DNA of 64,000 nt, from positions 37,129 to 101,128 of the forward strand of contig NZ_LDIG01000171.1 of assembly GCF_015845845.1 (NCBI RefSeq), given 5' to 3'. The position numbers were made by a program, and so were the translations under genes. Below are positions 8,109 through 16,514 of this stretch, one piece after another; the stretch's first letter is position 1, and every line of letters starts with the position of its first letter. This DNA comes from Paenibacillus dendritiformis. GTDB taxonomy: Bacteria > Bacillota > Bacilli > Paenibacillales > Paenibacillaceae. The notes beneath the pieces are model-generated. The model made no database searches. It saw only the letters and a list, made by a program, of their open reading frames with translations, and was not told the DNA's origin.

Positions 8109-10182
8109 TTCGCCATCTCCTTCCAGTATAAGCGGGCAGCAAATAACCATGCCTCCTCGCCAGCCGGTTCATCTCGCGAATCTGCCGCACCGCCCTGCGC
8201 TGCGCCCGATTCCATTGACGGGAACCGAAGACGACCGTGCCTGCCGGATCATCCTTCGAACGTCCGGCCCGGCCCGCCATCTGGACGAGCGATGCTTCAT
8301 CGAACAGCTTGTCATCCGCATCGAGAATGTACACATCACTCTTCGGAACCGTAACGCCCCGCTCCAAAATCGTCGTCGTAACCAACATCCGAATGTCCCG
8401 CTCCCGGAAGCGGAGCACCCGATCTCCGCGCTGCTCATCCGCCGCGGAGGTCCCCTCCACCCGAATCTCCGGAAATTGCCGCTGCAGCAGCCGCACGACA
8501 CCTTCCACCTGACGGATGCGGGTGATGAAGATGAATACCTGCGCTCCCCGCTCAACCGATTCCGCCATACGGCGGATCAGGCCCCCGGGGAGCGACCCGC
8601 GCGCCAGACACGTCGCTACGCCCGGCATCGCGACCCGTACCGGAACCGGCAGCGGATGCCGATGATACCGCACCGGCACCCGGGCATGCCGCAGCGTCCC
8701 GCGCCGCACTTGACGCTGCATCGCTTCCGGCGGGGTGGCCGACAGAAACACAAAAACGCCCCCTCGGCGACAAACTCGCTCTGCCGCGCGATGGAGCATG
8801 GGATCATTGTGATAAGGAAACGCATCCAGTTCATCAATAATAACGAGATCGAATGCCCGGTCGAACCGCAGCAATTGATGGGTCGTCGCCAGGGTAATTC
8901 TGCCCTCGCCCCAACGGTCGGGACTGCCGCCATACAGCGTCACGACCCGCTCGTTCGGGAAAGCCTTCTCGATCCGCGGCTTCAGCTCCAGCACCACATC
9001 CCGCCGCGGCGTCGCCACGAGCGCCAACCCGCCATGCAGGAGCGCATCCTCGATCAGCGGAAAGATCATCTCGGTTTTCCCCGCCCCGGTCACGGCCCAG
9101 AGCAGAAAGGAACCCGTCACGGGTTGTCCCGAACCATGAGAACGTCGGACATCTATCTCCCGCCGCACCGAAGCGATATACCGCAGGGCATCCGTACTGG
9201 CAGCCTCCTGTGCCGGGGCCAGCCCCCATTTCGGGAGACGCGGTCCGAGATCTTCTTCTCGGGCCGCTGTCCCGGACGCTGCCGCCGGCGGGCGGAGGGA
9301 AGATCCTGCTACGAGCAGCGAACAGGAGCGAATGCGTCCCAGGTTCAGACAGTGCGTGCACGTCCGGCATTCCATGCTGCCGCAGGAAGAGCAGGCGGAT
9401 ACCGTCATATCCTCCGTGCTGCCGCAGCGGTTGCACCGGTACACCGCGGCAGAAGCCGTTCGCCAGCGGGACATCGCCTTGCTTGCCCATCGCTTGCCCT
9501 CTTCCTCCACCGGCATAATGCCTGCACGTACCTCCAGCCAGCCATGGAGGCAGCCCAGTTGAACGAATGTATGCCTGAGCGGAATCCATCCGTGCCAGCC
9601 CTTTTCTTCCATCAGGGATACAAGCTCTTCGTCCGAGACGAGCCTGCCCTGCAGCGCTTCAGCCAACTGCCATGCATCCGCTTGCAGCGAAGCGCGCAGC
9701 GCGCCCCCCGCTTCAGGCAGCCGATCAAGAGCGGGCGCCCGCCGGGTGACTCTCTCTTCGATCCGATATACTGCCGCGCTTTCCGCCACCCGATACGCCT
9801 CCTGCCGACATTCCTTGACCGCCTGCGCATTCGGTTCTGTATCCGGCGCTTCCAAGATCATCACCGTGAACCATTCCTCCTCCCCATGGCGATCGGAATC
9901 GGTGAACAGGTACAATAATTCACGATAGCTATTCAGCGCATCGCGGTAATATTTCGTCCACCTCCGCTTCCCCCACTGATCCATCTCCTCGCACTCGGCG
10001 AAGTCCTCCAGCATCGCCAACCCGATAAATATCGGCAGAGCAGGCTGGAGCACGACCAGCTTCATTCCTCTTCGCTTCCCTCCGCCCTCCGACAGCCAGT
10101 AGCCTGCATCTACGCGCCAGTCCAACGTCATCCCCGTATGCCATCCGGTCTCCGTTCTTACGGCGTAAACTCTTACTTGCAC
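8101..10182 (-). CDS. comFA: ComFA, DEAD-box DNA translocase of the competence machine
   Basis: A 693-aa ATPase that drives single-stranded DNA across the membrane. The last 450 residues carry the helicase core: zinc cysteines CNRCG...CSSCGSMECRTC (about 245-275), Walker A AVTGAGKTEM, Walker B IIDELDAFPYH, FLSATPP, and motif VI QMAGRAGRS. About 230 extra residues precede the zinc finger, making it much longer than B. subtilis ComFA (about 460 aa). The extension has no recognised motif. It starts at GTG with AAGGAGAGGG upstream and overlaps comFC. Confidence 0.95.
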   Translation of the reverse strand: MQVRVYAVRTETGWHTGMTLDWRVDAGYWLSEGGGKRRGMKLVVLQPALPIFIGLAMLEDFAECEEMDQWGKRRWTKYYRDALNSYRELLYLFTDSDRHGEEEWFTVMILEAPDTEPNAQAVKECRQEAYRVAESAAVYRIEERVTRRAPALDRLPEAGGALRASLQADAWQLAEALQGRLVSDEELVSLMEEKGWHGWIPLRHTFVQLGCLHGWLEVRAGIMPVEEEGKRWASKAMSRWRTASAAVYRCNRCGSTEDMTVSACSSCGSMECRTCTHCLNLGRIRSCSLLVAGSSLRPPAAASGTAAREEDLGPRLPKWGLAPAQEAASTDALRYIASVRREIDVRRSHGSGQPVTGSFLLWAVTGAGKTEMIFPLIEDALLHGGLALVATPRRDVVLELKPRIEKAFPNERVVTLYGGSPDRWGEGRITLATTHQLLRFDRAFDLVIIDELDAFPYHNDPMLHRAAERVCRRGGVFVFLSATPPEAMQRQVRRGTLRHARVPVRYHRHPLPVPVRVAMPGVATCLARGSLPGGLIRRMAESVERGAQVFIFITRIRQVEGVVRLLQRQFPEIRVEGTSAADEQRGDRVLRFRERDIRMLVTTTILERGVTVPKSDVYILDADDKLFDEASLVQMAGRAGRSKDDPAGTVVFGSRQWNRAQRRAVRQIREMNRLARRHGYLLPAYTGRRWRSG

Positions 10183-10265
10183 CCGTTCCCTCTCCTTCCT
10201 TAATTCCTCGGCGCCTGTATGTACTGTTGAAGCGCAGCCTCATCCCGGCCAAAACCAACAGACAA

Positions 10266-10309
10266 CAAAAAAGCACACCCCACCCGTAGTAACGGGATGG
10301 CATGTGCTT
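10266..10309 (-). terminator. Rho-independent terminator of the YhgE/Pip gene
   Basis: On the minus strand AGCACA pairs with TGTGCT around an inner TCCCGT / ACGGGT stem, followed by six T residues. It lies about 80 nt past the stop codon of the 1012-aa membrane protein gene. It separates that gene from comFA, whose start is about 80 nt further on. Confidence 0.85.
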
Positions 10310-10389
10310 CATGCTCAACGCCTAAATTCAATGATTTACCTAGATTGTATACGATACAGCGGCAAATGACAACCCTAATTTGGAAATAC

Positions 10390-13300
10390 TTACAACAGCT
10401 TGCTCTTCTTTGCCTTTTGCAAAAATTTATCGCTTGATTTATTAATCGTTTTTTTCAAGCCGACTCCCAGCACGAACGCAATCCCGATATAAATAAGCAG
10501 GATTAACATATGCTTCGTGACGACAGGCCACAGAATGCCCCCGACCGCTTCCCTCATAATCGTGATGGCGTGAGTGAACGGCAAAAACGGGTGCAGCTTC
10601 TGGAAGAAGGCCGGTGTCATCTGAATCGGAAAGGTTCCGCCGGAGCTTGCCAGTTGGAATACGAGCAGTATGATGGATAATGCTTTCCCGACATTCCCGA
10701 AGACGGACACAAGCGTGTATACGATCGTGACGAATATGATACTGATGTATATTCCAAACAGGACGAACCAGAATTTATGAAGTACATAGGTTTTCAAAAG
10801 AAACATATCGCCCAGCGTTACAATCGTCGCCTGCCCGATGCCTAACGTGACAAACGTGAGCAGCCGGCCGAAATAAGCTTCGTAGCTTTTGTACTCATGC
10901 TTATTCTCAATATCGACAATCAGCATCGAAATCAGGAGCAGTCCGCCGACCCACAACGCCAACGTCGTGAAGAACGGCGACATCGCCGAACCATAATTCG
11001 GAATCGGGAACAGGTCATGCTCCTTCAGCAGCACGGGCTCCGCGAAGAAATCACTTTCTTGCTCCGCATCCCCGGTCAGCAGCTTGATGACTTCATCCAA
11101 ATCGCCCGTTTCTTCAAAAGAACGAATTTTGGCGGCAATATCCCTGACCTTTCTGCTAAGCTCCGGGAACTCTCCGTTCACTTTGTCTAATTCCGTCTCG
11201 CCCAAGCGAACTTTATCCTTCACCTCGGCCAAGGCCGATTCGATTTTCGGAATCGCGGCAAACAGTTCATTTTCGATTTTCCGGACGAACTCCAGGCCTT
11301 GCCGCGATTTTTCCATCGAACGGCGGAAACCAGGGACCACATCCTTATCAATCGTCTCAACCGCATTATCGATGGAGGCAGCCGCATCCTTCGTGACCGA
11401 GCTAATCTGATTCAGCGTATCCTTCGTCGGCTTGTTCGCCTCGCCGGCAAATTCGCTGGCCCGAACTAACGCCTTCGAAATATCTTCCATTCGGCTCTCT
11501 ATGTTCCGAAGCTTCGCAATCACATCCTCAATCGCGCCGTCATCCACGGACCTTTTCATGTTTTCCGCGACATCGATGAGTTTGCTGATCGCATTTTGGC
11601 CATCCTTCGTGCGCGCCGCCGCATTTCGAAGCTGATCTTCTACTTTATTAAAATCTTTAGCCAATAATTTGTCCGTCAACTTCACGACGGAAGTAGCGGC
11701 ATCCTGCAATTTGCCCGATTTGTCGCGTGCCTCGTTAATGAGCTTCTCGATAGTGCCGCGGTTCGACTTAAAGCCGGGAGCGATGACATTGTCATAGCTG
11801 TCAGCCAGTTGGCCCGCCATAACCTCGGCCTTGTCCAGGAATTTTCCAATCAGACTGCTCACAAGCTCTGACACATTGCTGTTTTCAAGTTCCTTATTGA
11901 TTTTATCGAGCAGCTCCTGCAGGCTCCCCGCGTTCGATTTCATGTTTTTCAACATGTCAATGAGCCATTGATAATCCGTACCCGTTAATTTCGAAATCTC
12001 TTCTGCCTTTTCAATCAGCTTATCGAGCGATCCCAGGCTATTTTCAAGTTGGCTTGCCGCTGCGGATAACGATCCCGCTATCTCCTTCCATTTCTCGGCA
12101 AGGGCGCTGCCATCTGCTTGCGCAAGCTGGTCCTTCGCCTTTTTGATCAGGTCTTGCACGCGGGTTAATTGCTCCCGGTATCGCTTGCCGGCCTGCTCCA
12201 TGTCATCCAGTGCCTTCGTCAGCGCGGGGACGATGCGATTATCCAGATCCGTTCGGAACTGGCCAATCAGATCATTAATTTTGAGTGCCGTTCGCTGAAT
12301 TTCCTTCAGCTTGTCCACAGCAAGCTCTTTCTTGTCGGCAACGATGCGGCGGGCTCTTTCCAATTGGCTGTTCAAATCTTCCAATTTGTTTTTCATGTCA
12401 TACAGCGAGGAAACAATGTCATTCATGACCCCGCCAGCGGTTAGAGAATGATTGACGCCCTCGATTCTCGTAATCAGCTTCTGCAATGACCATATCCCTG
12501 AATTCAGTTCATCGCTTTTTTTGCTCAGTTCCTGTTCCACGACACGGAGATCAAGGTTGGAATTAATCGCATCGGTCATCGCCGACATTTCCGTCATCGT
12601 GTTTTGCAAGGCCTGCAAATCCTTTTTGACGACCGGAATGGCCTTCTCAAAGGTTTCGTCTCCCTTATCCAGGAACCGTTCCACATCGGAATCAACAGCC
12701 TCTTTTTTCTCTTTTTCGAAATCCTTGATTAAAGAAATCGCCGTTTCCGCTTTTTTGATAATATCATTCGCTTTTATTAAATCGACTTGGCCTTTCCGAA
12801 TCATGCTTTCAATTTCCGGAATATTCTCTTCCAATTTGAAAAGATTGTCCTTCATTTTCAAAATCGAAGGCTTGTTCCCTTCCAGTTCCAGGCCAATCTC
12901 ATTGAAAATTTCAAAGATGGCGCCGTTGGCCTCTTTCACGAAATTGCTGCGGATCGTTGACGTTACCCCCGTCGCCCCGGCCGATGTCACCTTCGGCGCA
13001 ATTGCGTTCACCTTCTGATTAATAAAATAATCTAATTCCGCCTTCTCAGGGTGACTTGAAATGACAGAGGTTAACCTCTCGGAGAAATCTTCCGGAATGA
13101 CGATGGCTGCATAATAGTCTCCGTGGTTGACGCCTTCCATCGCATCCTCTTTATCCACGAACCGCCATCCTAATTTATCGTTCTCCCTTAACGACTCGAT
13201 GACCTTCTCGCCCACGTTGATGCTTTTATCCTGGACTTCGGAACCCTTATCCAGATTGACAACGGCCACGGAGACATCCTTCGTATTGGCGTACGGATCC

Positions 13301-13428
13301 CAGGACGGAAGAATATTGAACCAGGCATATAAGGAAGGGAGAATAACTACCGCCAAAATAACAATAATCGCAGCCGGATTTTTAATAATGTTGCGAAGGT
13401 CTGTTATGTAAATTTTCAATATATTCAT
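10390..13428 (-). CDS. YhgE/Pip domain membrane protein (ABC-2 permease-like)
   Basis: A 1012-aa protein of the YhgE/Pip family, the group that includes phage infection protein Pip and accessory proteins of type VII secretion. One TM segment near residues 18-42 (IVILAVVILPSLYAWFN) precedes an extracytoplasmic domain starting DVSVAVVNLDKGSEV. A coiled-coil region of about 550 residues follows (roughly 200-770), then six C-terminal TM segments of the ABC-2 type, ending in a basic tail. No EsxA/WXG100 gene or TetR regulator (YhgD in B. subtilis) is next to it. Function unknown; export or surface architecture are possibilities. It has its own promoter and terminator, so it is probably monocistronic. 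Confidence 0.9.
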   Translation of the reverse strand: MNILKIYITDLRNIIKNPAAIIVILAVVILPSLYAWFNILPSWDPYANTKDVSVAVVNLDKGSEVQDKSINVGEKVIESLRENDKLGWRFVDKEDAMEGVNHGDYYAAIVIPEDFSERLTSVISSHPEKAELDYFINQKVNAIAPKVTSAGATGVTSTIRSNFVKEANGAIFEIFNEIGLELEGNKPSILKMKDNLFKLEENIPEIESMIRKGQVDLIKANDIIKKAETAISLIKDFEKEKKEAVDSDVERFLDKGDETFEKAIPVVKKDLQALQNTMTEMSAMTDAINSNLDLRVVEQELSKKSDELNSGIWSLQKLITRIEGVNHSLTAGGVMNDIVSSLYDMKNKLEDLNSQLERARRIVADKKELAVDKLKEIQRTALKINDLIGQFRTDLDNRIVPALTKALDDMEQAGKRYREQLTRVQDLIKKAKDQLAQADGSALAEKWKEIAGSLSAAASQLENSLGSLDKLIEKAEEISKLTGTDYQWLIDMLKNMKSNAGSLQELLDKINKELENSNVSELVSSLIGKFLDKAEVMAGQLADSYDNVIAPGFKSNRGTIEKLINEARDKSGKLQDAATSVVKLTDKLLAKDFNKVEDQLRNAAARTKDGQNAISKLIDVAENMKRSVDDGAIEDVIAKLRNIESRMEDISKALVRASEFAGEANKPTKDTLNQISSVTKDAAASIDNAVETIDKDVVPGFRRSMEKSRQGLEFVRKIENELFAAIPKIESALAEVKDKVRLGETELDKVNGEFPELSRKVRDIAAKIRSFEETGDLDEVIKLLTGDAEQESDFFAEPVLLKEHDLFPIPNYGSAMSPFFTTLALWVGGLLLISMLIVDIENKHEYKSYEAYFGRLLTFVTLGIGQATIVTLGDMFLLKTYVLHKFWFVLFGIYISIIFVTIVYTLVSVFGNVGKALSIILLVFQLASSGGTFPIQMTPAFFQKLHPFLPFTHAITIMREAVGGILWPVVTKHMLILLIYIGIAFVLGVGLKKTINKSSDKFLQKAKKSKLL

Positions 13429-13536
13429 CGTTCACCATACCCTGTCTTAAGCTGTTAATGTAATAAATCATTTGCCGCATAAATCTTTCCCCAGAACCCC
13501 AGAACTAATTTGGATATTTAGTCAGATGTTCTAGCT

Positions 13537-13565
13537 ATTATACTTGTTCTAGTAGCAAACTGCAA
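13537..13565 (-). promoter_or_regulatory. Candidate sigma-A promoter of the YhgE/Pip gene
   Basis: Minus strand: TTGCAG (13560-13565), 17-nt spacer, TATAAT (13537-13542). The -10 is perfect and the -35 matches 4 of 6. The transcript would have a leader of about 100 nt. Just downstream, TAGAACA-type half sites and an ACTAA / TTAGT inverted repeat could be an operator. Confidence 0.65.
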
Positions 13566-13943
13566 GGAACCCCTTCTAAAATATGTATTTTTCTATCCAA
13601 ATATCACTCGTATCCCTCTCATAGAACAAAAAAAGATGCCTCCCATGTACGCAAGCCTGCGGCAACAGGCTCACAGAAGCATCCCCCAACAATATGGCTC
13701 GATTATATCGATTGCAAAAGCAACGCAACACGGAATGAGTCCCTGCTTGTCAGTATATCTTGGAGAGGCGATAAGGCGTACCTTAAAAATGCACCTACTA
13801 TACTACAAAACATATTCATTTTATAGTAATCCAAATTGCCCGGAGCGGGTTCGCACGAAAAAAATGAAATCAATTTAAAACCTTGCCCCTGTCCGGGCTT
13901 TATTCCTTCTCATTGTACCGGACCATTACGGCACACAACTGGC
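13566..13943. other. Intergenic stretch between the YhgE promoter and the GT2-like gene
   Basis: No credible gene is seen. It holds the branched terminator described separately and an AT-rich part (about 13790-13880). A widely spaced GCCCGGA / TCCGGGC complementary pair (about 13838-13903) could fold on the minus transcript. Small open frames on the plus strand lack ribosome binding sites. Confidence 0.5.
13628..13683 (-). terminator. Branched rho-independent terminator
   Basis: On the minus strand an outer GATGC / GCATC stem (8 bp with one mismatch) encloses an inner AGCCTG / CAGGCT hairpin and ends in seven T residues. It ends transcription from upstream, probably of the 145-aa gene whose stop lies about 260 nt away, or of an unannotated short RNA in between. 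Confidence 0.75.
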
Positions 13944-14381
13944 TCAGATAGCGCTTCCAGACATAAAAGGGACCTTGCGCAGATCCTCCGCCCGATTCAA
14001 GCGGACAACGACAAATGCTTCGGCCGGCTGTCTCGACTCCAGCTCATCCAGGACCCGATCCACTTCCTCCGGCGCTACGACAACCGCATTCCAGCTTATT
14101 TGCGCTCCCCGGACCGCACGCTCGGCGATTGCCAGCGTTGCATCCGTCGATCCGCAGTCCAGCAGTGTCATATGCAGTTGACGCCCTCTTAACCAGGTAT
14201 AGAAACCAAAGGCCCGTACCATCCATTCAATGTGGCGTTCATCATTCTCGCTGACGATGACAACATGCATCCATGGCGCAGGACGAGAGCCCCGTACCAG
14301 CTTCTGCCACCCATGCGCGAGATGAACGGCCGCCACCGCTATCCCATAGCATCCGATAATCCAACATAGCATCGCGATCAT
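13944..14381 (-). CDS. Small membrane protein with a half GT2-like fold
   Basis: A 145-aa protein I cannot assign. One N-terminal TM segment (MIAMLCWIIGCYGIAVAAV) is followed by a soluble part. There the strand MHVVIVSENDERHIE and the later LLDCGSTDATLAIAERA look like the first nucleotide-binding half of a family 2 glycosyltransferase (the DxGSxDxT pattern). No DxD metal motif or acceptor half follows, so it is unlikely to be an active transferase. The ATG is supported by GGAGGTGG upstream; longer readings run through the degU terminator. It lies just downstream of degU. Confidence 0.7.
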   Translation of the reverse strand: MIAMLCWIIGCYGIAVAAVHLAHGWQKLVRGSRPAPWMHVVIVSENDERHIEWMVRAFGFYTWLRGRQLHMTLLDCGSTDATLAIAERAVRGAQISWNAVVVAPEEVDRVLDELESRQPAEAFVVVRLNRAEDLRKVPFMSGSAI

Positions 14382-14462
14382 GCGGCCACCTCCCTTTGTA
14401 ACACTGTATGCCGAAGGAGATGGCAGGGTGACGGACGAGAATCGCAAATTTGCGCCAACATG

Positions 14463-14539
14463 AAAAAAGGACGCACTTCCAGCGCCCGGCAAGCCTTCCC
14501 GGCTGCAGTGCCGAGAAGCTTCGACTTGGAAATGCGTCC
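14463..14539 (-). terminator. Large branched terminator of the degS-degU operon
   Basis: GGACGCANTTCCA pairs with its complement across 13 positions with one mismatch, enclosing further GC-rich stems (CGGCACTGCAGCCGGG region), and is followed on the minus strand by six T residues. It starts about 25 nt past the degU stop. The size (about 77 nt) and inner stems resemble the terminator at 13628-13683. Confidence 0.88.
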
Positions 14540-14562
14540 TCTCTATGAATGACCACCAACGA

Positions 14563-15288
14563 TTACAACGTGACCCATCCGTTTTTAATGGAGTTAATGA
14601 CCGCCTGCGTCCGATCGTCAACCTCCATTTTTTGCAGAATGCTGCTGACATGGTTCTTGACGGTCTTCTCGCTGATGAACAAGTATTCGCCAATCATCTT
14701 GTTGCTCTTGCCTTCCGCCATCAGACGGAGCACTTCGGCCTCACGGCGAGTAAGCGGGTTATCTTCCGCCGCCACGAAGCGCACGCCCGAATCATGGGAG
14801 GAGGATTGATTACTCACGACGCCATGCCCGTCCAGAATCGTCATTCGGCGCAGCTGTTGAATCAGCTTGCCCGTCACCTTCGGATGAATGAATGCATAGC
14901 CGCTTACGACCGACCGGATCGCGTTGATCAGCGACTCGGCCTCCATATCCTTGAGCAGATAGCCGGATGCGCCCTTGCGCAGCGTCTCGAATACATAGCT
15001 CTCGTCGTCATGAATAGATAGAATGATAACTTTGACATCCGGGAAAATATCGCGAAGACGCTCGGTGGCGACGACGCCGTTCTCTACCGGCATATTGATG
15101 TCCATCAGGACGACGTCCGGGACTTCCTTGTTGCAGAATTCCACAACCTGAATCCCGTCGCCGCATTCCCCGATGACTTCCAGATCGTCCTCCATGTTCA
15201 AAATCCGCTTCAAACCTTCGCGAAAAAGCTGATGATCGTCAGCAAGGAGTACTTTGATGCTAGGCTTTTCCTGTGTTCGATGCTCCAT
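14563..15288 (-). CDS. degU: Response regulator DegU
   Basis: A 241-aa NarL-type response regulator. The receiver domain (about 12-130) has [13 protein letters not shown], phospho-acceptor Asp in VVLMDINMP, and Lys in YLLKDME. The LuxR-type HTH (about 172-235) reads [20 protein letters not shown] followed by [15 protein letters not shown]. DegU with DegS controls exoenzymes, competence, biofilm and motility in Bacillus. The start ATG has AGGAG 7 nt upstream, and the gene begins 4 nt after degS. Confidence 0.97.
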   Translation of the reverse strand: MEHRTQEKPSIKVLLADDHQLFREGLKRILNMEDDLEVIGECGDGIQVVEFCNKEVPDVVLMDINMPVENGVVATERLRDIFPDVKVIILSIHDDESYVFETLRKGASGYLLKDMEAESLINAIRSVVSGYAFIHPKVTGKLIQQLRRMTILDGHGVVSNQSSSHDSGVRFVAAEDNPLTRREAEVLRLMAEGKSNKMIGEYLFISEKTVKNHVSSILQKMEVDDRTQAVINSIKNGWVTL

Positions 15289-15292
15289 AGAT

Positions 15293-16453
15293 TTACTCCT
15301 CTCTCTTCTCCACATTTGTCGGAATTTGTATCACGATTCGCGTGCCGCGGTTCTCGGCGGAGTAGATCTCCATGTGGCCTTCGAGCAGTTCGACACGCTC
15401 CTTCATCCCAAGCAGACCGAAATGCATATGTTCCTTCGACTTGACCTCCAGGGAATCCAGCTTGAAGCCGAATCCGTTATCCCGAACGACAACCCGCACC
15501 TCCTCCGGCTCATAGGTCAGTTCACAGGTCACGTTCGTCGGATGCCCATGCTTGGCCGCATTGGTGAACGCCTCCTGTACCAGCCTGTATATAGCCGCCT
15601 CCATCGCCGACTTCAACCGGCGCTCATGCCCCCGAATCTCGAAGGAGGTTCGAATCCGGTTCTTCTCCTCATAATCATGAATGAACTTGCGCAATGTCGG
15701 CACCAACCCCAAATCATCGAGGGCCATCGGCCGCAAATTGTATATAATCTTCCGAATTTCCTCCAGACCGAATCGCACTTGCGATCGTAAATCTACTATT
15801 TCGTGCTTCACCGACTGAAAATCCTGCTTCGAAATCATTCTTTCTACAATTTCCGTCCTCAGCACTAGATTGGCCAGCGACTGAGCAGGACCGTCATGAA
15901 TCTCCCGGGCGATCCGCTTGCGCTCCTCTTCCTGGGCCAGAATAATCTTCAGGCCGAGAAGCTGCCGATTCTTCGCCGATTCCAGAATGCGGGTCACTTG
16001 ACCCAGATCTCCGGACAGATACTCCAACGCCACGCTCATCTGGGAACCAATCGTCTCCGCACGTTCAATCGATCCTTCCACGGCGCGCAGCCGCTTCTGC
16101 AGATCGTCCCTGCGGGTCTTCAGGTAGCCTTCCTTCTCACGGTATATCATCAGTTCCAGCTGCAACTGCGTTGCTTTCTCATAAGCTAGCTTAATATCCT
16201 CTTCCGTGTAGCGGACAAAATCTCGGCTTACCTCGGTCAAACGCAAACGAGCCAGACGATATTTCCGTTCCAGCTCGTCCACTTTATCGCAAATTTCCGC
16301 CGTCTGATTCAACACTTCCTGAAGCTCGTGGCTCATCGTGACGGCTTCATTCCGGGAGGAATCCAATATTTCAAATATTTGATATTTGCTTTCTTCCATG
16401 ACTTTGATGGCGTTTTTTATCACGCGATCAATGTTTCCGACCTGATTGTCCAC
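15293..16453 (-). CDS. degS: Cytoplasmic sensor histidine kinase DegS
   Basis: A 386-aa soluble histidine kinase with no TM segment. The N-terminal part (20-175) is a long coiled-coil sensor domain (DegS family). The HisKA_3 motif EEERKRIAREIHDGPAQSLA carries the phosphorylated His, and the ATPase domain has LVQEAFTNAAKHG (N box), VVVRDNGFGF (G1) and GLLGMKERVELL (G2). It starts at GTG with GGAG nearby and forms a two-gene operon with degU. Confidence 0.97.
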   Translation of the reverse strand: MDNQVGNIDRVIKNAIKVMEESKYQIFEILDSSRNEAVTMSHELQEVLNQTAEICDKVDELERKYRLARLRLTEVSRDFVRYTEEDIKLAYEKATQLQLELMIYREKEGYLKTRRDDLQKRLRAVEGSIERAETIGSQMSVALEYLSGDLGQVTRILESAKNRQLLGLKIILAQEEERKRIAREIHDGPAQSLANLVLRTEIVERMISKQDFQSVKHEIVDLRSQVRFGLEEIRKIIYNLRPMALDDLGLVPTLRKFIHDYEEKNRIRTSFEIRGHERRLKSAMEAAIYRLVQEAFTNAAKHGHPTNVTCELTYEPEEVRVVVRDNGFGFKLDSLEVKSKEHMHFGLLGMKERVELLEGHMEIYSAENRGTRIVIQIPTNVEKREE

Positions 16454-16479
16454 TAACGCTCCGTCTCCTTGACTTTAGA

Positions 16480-16500
16480 GGATGAATTGGATATTCATCC
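16480..16500. repeat. Perfect 8-bp inverted repeat before degS
   Basis: GGATGAAT and ATTCATCC flank a 5-nt spacer in the 61-bp gap between the glycosidase gene and degS. No T-tract follows on the minus strand, so it is a poor terminator. It could be an operator or an mRNA stem just above the degS ribosome binding site. Confidence 0.5.
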
Positions 16501-16514
16501 TTTATCATACCATA

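Noticed and set aside
8029..9918. A 629-codon plus-strand frame opposite comFA
   Set aside because: High-GC shadow frame, rich in Arg, Pro and His, without motifs; comFA on the other strand has complete helicase motifs.
13636..13878. An 80-codon plus-strand frame
   Set aside because: It runs through a minus-strand terminator, has no ribosome binding site, and lies against the direction of all genes in the window.
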